Shown piece by piece: positions 6,516 to 11,281 of a DNA stretch of 11,281 bases. The translations under genes and the position numbers were made by a program. Below the pieces are notes generated by a model. The model was given only the letters and a program-made list of their open reading frames with translations. It had not been told where the DNA came from and made no database searches. This DNA is from G020353355 sp050116155 (GTDB taxonomy: Bacteria; Desulfobacterota; Desulfobacteria; Desulfobacterales; JAHEIW01): NCBI GenBank assembly GCA_050116155.1, contig JASFPE010000135.1, positions 1 through 11,281 of the forward strand, given 5' to 3'. Each line of letters begins with the position of its first letter. Within the stretch, counting starts at the first letter, position 1.

Positions 6516-6544
6516 TTGACTTGTTTATAACAATTTCATATTCA
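6516..6544 (+). promoter_or_regulatory. Weak candidate promoter for rng
   Basis: TTGACT (6516-6521) is followed after 17 bases by TATTCA (6539-6544). The -35 is good, the -10 poor. A perfect TATAAT at 6563-6568 has only TTCAAG (6541-6546) at 16 bases. The stretch 6480-6640 is AT-rich and holds no open frame I would call a gene; the start site of the rng transcript cannot be fixed by eye. Confidence 0.3.
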
Positions 6545-6640
6545 AGTTATAAAACTATAGGTTATAATTGAGAAAAAATAATGATTATATATGCTAAGGC
6601 AATAAAAATTTATATCCAATGTGAGAATCAACGACCACCC

Positions 6641-6741
6641 GCCTTTGTTAATGCCTTATGGCCCAAATAAAGGCAGGGTACCGGCCATGGGCCGAAAAGT
6701 TAGCGGTTGTAATCCCGCCGCGGCGGGATTTGAAAACAACC
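6641..6741 (+). promoter_or_regulatory. Structured 5' leader of rng
   Basis: A GC-rich stretch, in contrast to the AT-rich DNA before it, holds three possible hairpins in a row. GCCTTT (6641-6646) pairs with AAAGGC (6669-6674). CGGCC (6682-6686) pairs with GGCCG (6690-6694) around an ATG loop. A perfect 20-bp palindrome (6711-6730, half-site AATCCCGCCG) is enclosed by GGTTGT (6705-6710) and ACAACC (6736-6741). The last structure ends 4 bases before the AAGGA at 6746-6750. It matches no riboswitch class I know. E. coli RNase E regulates its own mRNA through a structured 5' leader, so an analogous autocontrol is a reasonable guess. Confidence 0.5.
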
Positions 6742-6759
6742 AAACAAGGATAAGGCCGA

Positions 6760-8226
6760 ATGGGAATGAAAATTCTAATCAACGCGGTTGACCCTGAAGA
6801 ATGCAGAGTCGCCATCGTTAAAAACAACCGACTGGAAGAATTTTACATTGAAAGTGCTGCCCGTGAAATCACCCAGGGCAATATTTACAAGGGAACCATC
6901 ACCCGAATAGAGCCGAGCCTTCAAGCCGTGTTTGTTGATTATGGCGCCGAGCGCAACGGATTTCTTCAAAAATATGAAATTCACAGTGACTATTTTCAGG
7001 ATATCGATGCGGGAGAGCGGGATATAAAAAATCTCGTTAAACGCGGGCAGGAGTTGATGGTGCAGGTCACCAAAGAGCCTTTGATCAAAAAAGGGGCCAT
7101 GCTCACTACCTATATATCACTGGCCGGAAGACATTTGGTGCTGATGCCCGGAAGTGATACGAGAGGAATATCGCGTAAAATTGCCGATGAAGACGAACGC
7201 AACCGGCTAAAGGATCTTGTGGAAAAGCTTAAATTACCGGATGGTTTTGGCGTGATTGTCCGTACAGCCGGCGAGAATTGCACGAAAACCCTGTTAACTC
7301 GGGACTTAAAATATCTTTTACGCCTCTGGAAAACCATTAAGGGCAGCGTCATGAAGGAAAAATCCCCCGCCCTGCTCTATAAGGAACGACAACTGGTTTT
7401 GCGCTCAATTCGAGATTATTTCACTCCGGATGTCACAGAGATTCTCGTCGACGATGCATCCGTTCATTTTGAAGTCAAAAACTTTTTAAAGATTATTTCC
7501 CGCAAACACGCTAAAATCGTTAAACAGTATAAAGGCGCCAAACCGATATTTGCCAAATTCCAGCTCGAGGATCAAATTGCATCCATTTATGAAAGCCGGG
7601 TTCACCTGAAATCCGGTGGTACCATTGTGATTGAGCCAACCGAAGCCCTGGTATCGATCGATGTCAACTCCGGTAAATCGACGCATGAAAAATCCGTTGA
7701 GCAAACCGCCTATTTAACCAATCTCGAAGCAGCCGAAGAAATTGCACGTCAACTTAGATTAAGAGATTTGGGAGGATTGATTGTCATTGATTTTATCGAC
7801 ATGAAGGATCCAAAGCACCGCGCCGAAGTGGAACGTAGATTGAGAATCAATGTAAAAGAGGATCGCGCTAGAACCACCGTCGGCAGAATATCCCGATTCG
7901 GACTGATGGAGATGTCCCGGCAGCGCATTAGACCATCGATCGAATTCGGAAGTTACCACCCCTGTGGCTATTGTAAAGGCAAGGGGCTGGTGCCATCGCC
8001 TGAAACCCTGGGAATTGCTTTCCTCCGCAAACTGAGTTTGGAAACACTGAAACAGGACAGCTCCAATGTAAAGGGGATCGTGCCCTTTGAAGTTGCTGAC
8101 TATCTATTAAATAAAAAGCGCAAAGAAATTGTGGAAATAGAGCACCGGCGCGATCTTACCATCGAAATCGCCGGAGATCGGTCAATGGCACCGGGGGAGA
8201 GTCAAATCATCGTCAATGACAAATAA
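6760..8226 (+). CDS. rng: Ribonuclease G (RNase E/G family endonuclease)
   Basis: A 488-residue endoribonuclease of the RNase E/G family, about the length of E. coli RNase G (489) and lacking the long RNase E scaffold tail. It cleaves single-stranded RNA with a preference for 5'-monophosphate ends and acts in rRNA processing and mRNA decay. In order: an N-terminal start KILINAV typical of the family; an S1 RNA-binding domain at about 39-125 (GNIYKGTITRIEPSLQAVFV); the DNase I-like catalytic region with metal-binding Asp in VSIDVNSGK (D301) and IVIDFIDM (D344); and the zinc-link CGYC (C402, C405), followed by GKG. ATG 6760 and ATG 6766 are both possible; AAGG at 6752-6755 and AAGGA at 6746-6750 can serve either, and the earlier is given. 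It is divergent from leuS and first of the rng-yajC-secD-secF series. Confidence 0.94.
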   Translation: MGMKILINAVDPEECRVAIVKNNRLEEFYIESAAREITQGNIYKGTITRIEPSLQAVFVDYGAERNGFLQKYEIHSDYFQDIDAGERDIKNLVKRGQELMVQVTKEPLIKKGAMLTTYISLAGRHLVLMPGSDTRGISRKIADEDERNRLKDLVEKLKLPDGFGVIVRTAGENCTKTLLTRDLKYLLRLWKTIKGSVMKEKSPALLYKERQLVLRSIRDYFTPDVTEILVDDASVHFEVKNFLKIISRKHAKIVKQYKGAKPIFAKFQLEDQIASIYESRVHLKSGGTIVIEPTEALVSIDVNSGKSTHEKSVEQTAYLTNLEAAEEIARQLRLRDLGGLIVIDFIDMKDPKHRAEVERRLRINVKEDRARTTVGRISRFGLMEMSRQRIRPSIEFGSYHPCGYCKGKGLVPSPETLGIAFLRKLSLETLKQDSSNVKGIVPFEVADYLLNKKRKEIVEIEHRRDLTIEIAGDRSMAPGESQIIVNDK

Positions 8227-8257
8227 CCCTGAATCGAGCTAAACTCGATTCAGGGTT
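8225..8257 (+). terminator. Strong hairpin at the rng stop, without a T-run
   Basis: AACCCTGAATCGAG (8225-8238) and its exact complement (8244-8257) form a perfect 14-bp stem around the loop CTAAA. The stem begins within the rng TAA stop. No T-run follows (GACGAAAG), so it is not a textbook intrinsic terminator. It may cap and protect the 3' end of the rng message, or work with Rho. The stem itself is certain; its role is not. Confidence 0.6.
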
Positions 8258-8294
8258 GACGAAAGACATCAGATACAGTATATCAGCGCCATTT

Positions 8295-8350
8295 TTGAAA
8301 AATGCCTGAATATTAAAATATAAATTGTAAACCTATAATCATTTCAGGCA
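8295..8350 (+). promoter_or_regulatory. Candidate yajC-secDF promoter with inverted repeat
   Basis: TTGAAA (8295-8300) and TATAAA (8319-8324) are spaced by 18 bases, each five of six to consensus. A further perfect TATAAT lies at 8334-8339 without a good -35. An 8-bp inverted repeat, TGCCTGAA (8303-8310) and TTCAGGCA (8343-8350), brackets both -10 elements, with the left half inside the spacer. This is the layout of an operator, but the arms are 32 bases apart and no regulator is known to me for it. The remaining bases 8351-8398 up to the ribosome site show nothing notable. Confidence 0.4.
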
Positions 8351-8410
8351 AATCGATGGCAGGAAAAATTCAATCTAATTTGAAAGACTATTTTCGCAAG
8401 GAGGTTTATC

Positions 8411-8749
8411 TTGATTGACATCGCTTATGCATTAACTCCGGGTGGCGGCGCAGAAGGCGGCGCCGGTGGTTTCACAGGGTTTATCCCACTTATTTTAATG
8501 TTCGTCATTTTTTATTTTCTGCTTATCCGACCCCAGCAGAAACGCAGCAAAGAACATCGCCAAATGGTATCCAGCCTCAAAAAAGGTGACCGAATTGTCA
8601 CCAGTGGAGGGATACACGGCCGTATAACCGGCCTGGATGACACCACCCTAACCGTCGAAATTGCTGATAAGGTGCGGGTTAAAGTTGCCCGTGGCAACGT
8701 ATCGGCAATGGTTCAGCCGGCTTCTCAGAGTCAATCCGACAAAAAATAG
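8411..8749 (+). CDS. yajC: Sec translocon accessory subunit YajC
   Basis: A 112-residue inner-membrane protein. A short Gly-rich N-terminus (TPGGGAEGGAGG) is followed by one transmembrane helix at about 22-40 (FIPLILMFVIFYFLLI), then the hallmark RPQQKR and a soluble domain with MVSSLKKGDRIVTSGGIHG and VKVARGNVSAMV. YajC associates with SecDF-YidC in many bacteria and is the usual first gene before secD. The start is TTG at 8411, chosen because AAGGAGGTTT (8398-8407) is an excellent ribosome-binding site at the right distance and no ATG is nearby in frame. The C-terminal tail (QPASQSQSDKK) is polar and variable, as usual. The 70-base gap to secD has no terminator. Confidence 0.95.
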   Translation: MIDIAYALTPGGGAEGGAGGFTGFIPLILMFVIFYFLLIRPQQKRSKEHRQMVSSLKKGDRIVTSGGIHGRITGLDDTTLTVEIADKVRVKVARGNVSAMVQPASQSQSDKK

Positions 8750-8819
8750 GCAATCGCCAAAAGGCGTGATTCAGCCGACCGTTTGAAGAAGACACAAATT
8801 AGCGAAAAGGGAGCGACCG

Positions 8820-10394
8820 TTGAAACATTTCTCCTGGAAACTGCTTTTGGTTTTTGCGGTGATTGTGGCGGCGATTATTTATATCCTTCCGACTTTTAAG
8901 CCGAGTCTATGGCCCCACAAACAAATTAATCTTGGTCTGGATCTCCAGGGTGGCATGCATCTGGTCCTGGAGGTGGACACCGAAAAGGCCGTTGAAAGCA
9001 ACGTAGAACGCATTGCTCAGGAAATTAAGGAGCGTCTCAAGAAAAAACGAATTCGAAATGTAGCCGTGGATCGAATCGAGGAGATCAAAATCTCCGTCAG
9101 AGTGAAAAACGAGGAAACAGCCGCTAGCGTCAGAGAACTTCTGGATGATGAGTTCAGGGACCTTACGCTTTCAGAATCAACCGACAACGGCATGGTTTTA
9201 ATTACACTGGCAATTCCGGATGGCGAATCCGCTCATATAGAAAAATTGGCTGTTGACCAGGCACTTGAGACCATCCGAAACCGAATCGACCAATTTGGTG
9301 TTTCAGAACCGGATATTCGCCGCCAGGGCGGCACACGCATTTTAATCCAGCTGCCCGGGGTCAAAGATCCCCAACGAGCAAAAGATCTGATCGGGCGAAC
9401 AGCTTTATTGGAATTCAAGTTGGTGGATGACACCGGAGACCTTCAGGCGGCCCTGAAGGGCAATGTTCCACCCGGCAGACAGGTGCTTTATAAAATCGAT
9501 CAAGATCCTGAGACCCAACGCCAGAGCAAAACGCCGTTTCTGCTAAAAACACGCACTCTGCTGACCGGCGCCTATCTTACGGATGCCAGGGTACAAATAG
9601 ACTCACAATACAACACACCGTACGTCTCACTGGACTTTGATAAAAAGGGAGCAAGAATCTTTGAGCGAATCACCGGCGAAAATGTGAACAAACGCCTGGC
9701 AATTGTATTGGATCAAAAGGTGGCATCGGCCCCGGTCATTCAAGAAAAAATTGCCGGGGGTCAGGCCCGCATTACAGGTAACTTCAGCATGGAAGAGGCC
9801 CGGGATCTTGCCATTGTTCTGCGCGCCGGTGCACTTCCGGCACCCGTTGTTATTCTGGAAGAACGGACGGTTGGCCCTTCCCTGGGTGCGGATTCAATTC
9901 GGGCCGGGCTTATCTCTATGTGTATTGGCGGTTTCCTGGTCGTCCTGTTTATGATCCTTTACTATAAAGGATCAGGAATCATTGCGGATTTTGCACTGGC
10001 CCTTAACATTGTTTTGATTGCCGGTGGATTGGCCGGCTTCCAGGCTACACTAACATTGCCGGGTATCGCCGGCATTATCCTTACCATCGGCATGGCGGTA
10101 GATGCCAATGTGATCATATTTGAGCGCATCAGAGAAGAACTGGCCCTGGGTCGAACACCCAGAGCCGCGGTGGATGCCGGATACGAACGGGCCACCTTAA
10201 CCATTCTTGATGCGAACATTACCACCCTGATTGCCGCAGTGGTGTTGTTTCAGTTTGGCACCGGGCCGGTTAAAGGATTTGCCATCACCTTGAGTCTGGG
10301 GGTCATTGCCAGCATGTTCACCGCCCTGGTCATGTCGCGGATGATTTTCGACTACATATTAATGACGCGCAAAATGAAAACGGTCAGTATATGA
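8820..10394 (+). CDS. secD: Protein translocase subunit SecD
   Basis: A 524-residue RND-superfamily membrane protein that, with SecF, uses the proton gradient to help release and fold exported proteins on the periplasmic side. The first transmembrane helix is at about 8-26, followed by LGLDLQGGMHLVLEVD (38-53). The large periplasmic P1 region includes RNRIDQFGVSEPDIRRQG (153-170) and RILIQLPGV. The C-terminal membrane domain begins near 360 and carries five helices, with GMAVDANVIIFERIREEL (424-441) as the conserved charged core. Length is within the normal range for single SecD. The start is TTG at 8820, placed by GGGAG at 8809-8813; MKHFSWKLLL is a plausible SecD beginning. secF follows after a 74-base gap, with no terminator between. 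Confidence 0.96.
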   Translation: MKHFSWKLLLVFAVIVAAIIYILPTFKPSLWPHKQINLGLDLQGGMHLVLEVDTEKAVESNVERIAQEIKERLKKKRIRNVAVDRIEEIKISVRVKNEETAASVRELLDDEFRDLTLSESTDNGMVLITLAIPDGESAHIEKLAVDQALETIRNRIDQFGVSEPDIRRQGGTRILIQLPGVKDPQRAKDLIGRTALLEFKLVDDTGDLQAALKGNVPPGRQVLYKIDQDPETQRQSKTPFLLKTRTLLTGAYLTDARVQIDSQYNTPYVSLDFDKKGARIFERITGENVNKRLAIVLDQKVASAPVIQEKIAGGQARITGNFSMEEARDLAIVLRAGALPAPVVILEERTVGPSLGADSIRAGLISMCIGGFLVVLFMILYYKGSGIIADFALALNIVLIAGGLAGFQATLTLPGIAGIILTIGMAVDANVIIFERIREELALGRTPRAAVDAGYERATLTILDANITTLIAAVVLFQFGTGPVKGFAITLSLGVIASMFTALVMSRMIFDYILMTRKMKTVSI

Positions 10395-10468
10395 CCTATG
10401 ATTGATAAACCATGAAATTTTTCGCTTTGGGGTATTCAGACGAGGCTAGCTCATAAAGAGGAACATCC

Positions 10469-11281
10469 ATGCAGTTAATAAAACGGGATATCAACCTGGA
10501 TTTTATCGGTAAACGAAAGATTGCCTTCATTCTCTCCATTGCATGTATTTTTATCAGTATCGGATCACTGATTCTCCACAAAGGTCCGAAATATGGTATT
10601 GATTTTGCCGGCGGGACTCTCATTCAGGTCAAGTTTGTTTCTGCAGTGGATACCAGCAATATCAATTCCGGCCTGGCGAGCATTGGGATTGAAAATTCAT
10701 CTATTCAAGAATTTGGTGAACAATCGGCCAATGAATATCTCATCCGCACCGAGAGCCCTCTGGTGACAACCGAAGGCTTTTCATCAGACCTGAAAAAGGC
10801 TCTGGAAGAAAGCTCCCGAACCGAAGTTGAGGTTCGTCGTCTGGAAATGGTGGGTCCCCAGGTAGGTAAAGATCTGAGGGAAAAGGCATTATTTGCTATG
10901 TTTTACGCACTGCTGTTTATCACCATATATATCTCAGGTCGCTTCGAGCTAAAATGGCTAATCAGCGCAGTGATGGCTGGAGCACTCATTGGCGCCGTTT
11001 ATGTATTCAAGCTGTTTGATGTCAGCATTCCTTTCCTTATCGTAGCGGCTCTGGTGGTCACATTGATTCTCTTTTGGTTCCTTGAATTAAAATACGCCAT
11101 GGGTGCCATTGTTGCTCTCATCCACGATGTTATCATTACCGTCGGTGTGTTTTCTATATTTGACAAAGAGTTTACATTGCCGATCATTGCGGCACTGTTG
11201 ACCATCATCGGTTATTCGTTAAATGATACCATCATTGTATTTGACCGTATCCGCGAAAATTTAAGAAAACATCACAGACAA
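10469..11281 (+). CDS. secF: Protein translocase subunit SecF, partial, with an apparent internal membrane duplication
   Basis: The ATG at 10469 follows GAGGA (10458-10462); 271 codons are open to the window edge, so the C-terminus is missing. The first helix is at about 17-36, then the family motif YGIDFAGGTLIQV (42-54), a periplasmic domain to about 140, VGPQVG (128-133), and late in the fragment the core GYSLNDTIIVFDRIRENLRK (248-267). Between TM2 (about 141-157) and the normal TM3 (about 209-231) there are two extra hydrophobic segments (about 163-183 and 187-204). ELK at 160-162 recurs at 206-208, and VF..FD and AAL recur 48 residues later, so this looks like an old tandem duplication. 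The complete protein would have about eight helices instead of six. SecF partners SecD in the translocon. The conserved HD pair (219-220) is only in the second copy. Confidence 0.93.
   Translation, partial: MQLIKRDINLDFIGKRKIAFILSIACIFISIGSLILHKGPKYGIDFAGGTLIQVKFVSAVDTSNINSGLASIGIENSSIQEFGEQSANEYLIRTESPLVTTEGFSSDLKKALEESSRTEVEVRRLEMVGPQVGKDLREKALFAMFYALLFITIYISGRFELKWLISAVMAGALIGAVYVFKLFDVSIPFLIVAALVVTLILFWFLELKYAMGAIVALIHDVIITVGVFSIFDKEFTLPIIAALLTIIGYSLNDTIIVFDRIRENLRKHHRQ

Noticed and set aside
6641..6741. Known riboswitch or tRNA-like element before rng
   Set aside because: I checked by eye for conserved cores of common classes and for a cloverleaf with a TTCRA arm; none is present. Only generic hairpins are supported.
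8750..8819. Terminator between yajC and secD (AATCGCC...GGCGTGATT)
   Set aside because: The stem is only 3 + 4 bp with a bulge and there is no T-run; yajC and secD are better read as one operon.
10395..10468. Extra small gene or terminator between secD and secF
   Set aside because: There is no open frame with a ribosome site and no strong stem; the interval holds only the secF ribosome-binding site.

Overview
The window looks like ordinary chromosome from a Gram-negative (diderm), mid-GC bacterium. It is most likely a member of the Desulfobacterota (the former Deltaproteobacteria, Desulfobacterales-like). The evidence is the gene content and the style of the proteins: LptE lipoprotein, RNase G without an RNase E tail, separate SecD and SecF, and FtsB downstream of MurJ. 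The short phased repeat arrays between genes also fit. That placement is inference from protein style; no 16S or other phylogenetic marker is present.

Layout. (1) Positions 2-85 hold the last codons of an unidentified plus-strand gene. (2) Positions 162-2341 on the minus strand hold a cell-envelope cluster read as murJ (lipid II flippase), ftsB (divisome) and a small TPR protein; murJ and ftsB overlap by ATGA. (3) Positions 2342-2669 hold a two-block array of 7-bp repeats, a 5'-truncated remnant of a four-helix-bundle (23S rRNA intervening-sequence type) protein gene, and the rpsT promoter. (4) rpsT (S20, TTG start) runs rightward and meets lptE, which runs leftward, at a shared bidirectional terminator. 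(5) leuS lies upstream of lptE on the minus strand, separated by a second 7-bp-periodic array. (6) The roughly 517-bp divergent region between leuS and the RNase gene contains a good leuS promoter, a third 7-bp-periodic array, an AT-rich stretch and a GC-rich leader with potential hairpins in front of rng. (7) From 6760 to the end, rng, yajC, secD and secF run on the plus strand. secF is cut by the window edge.

How they work together. murJ/ftsB (wall precursor export and septum formation), leuS/rpsT/rng (translation and RNA turnover), lptE (LPS insertion into the outer membrane) and yajC-secD-secF (accessory part of the Sec translocon) are housekeeping functions. I see no defence island, prophage, integron or complete transposon.

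Most worth a second look: three intergenic arrays that share an exact 7-bp phase and an internal strand switch although their unit sequences differ; a SecF that appears to carry an internal duplication of a transmembrane hairpin; the structured rng leader; and the four-helix-bundle gene remnant next to one of the arrays. None of these amounts to a demonstrated new system.
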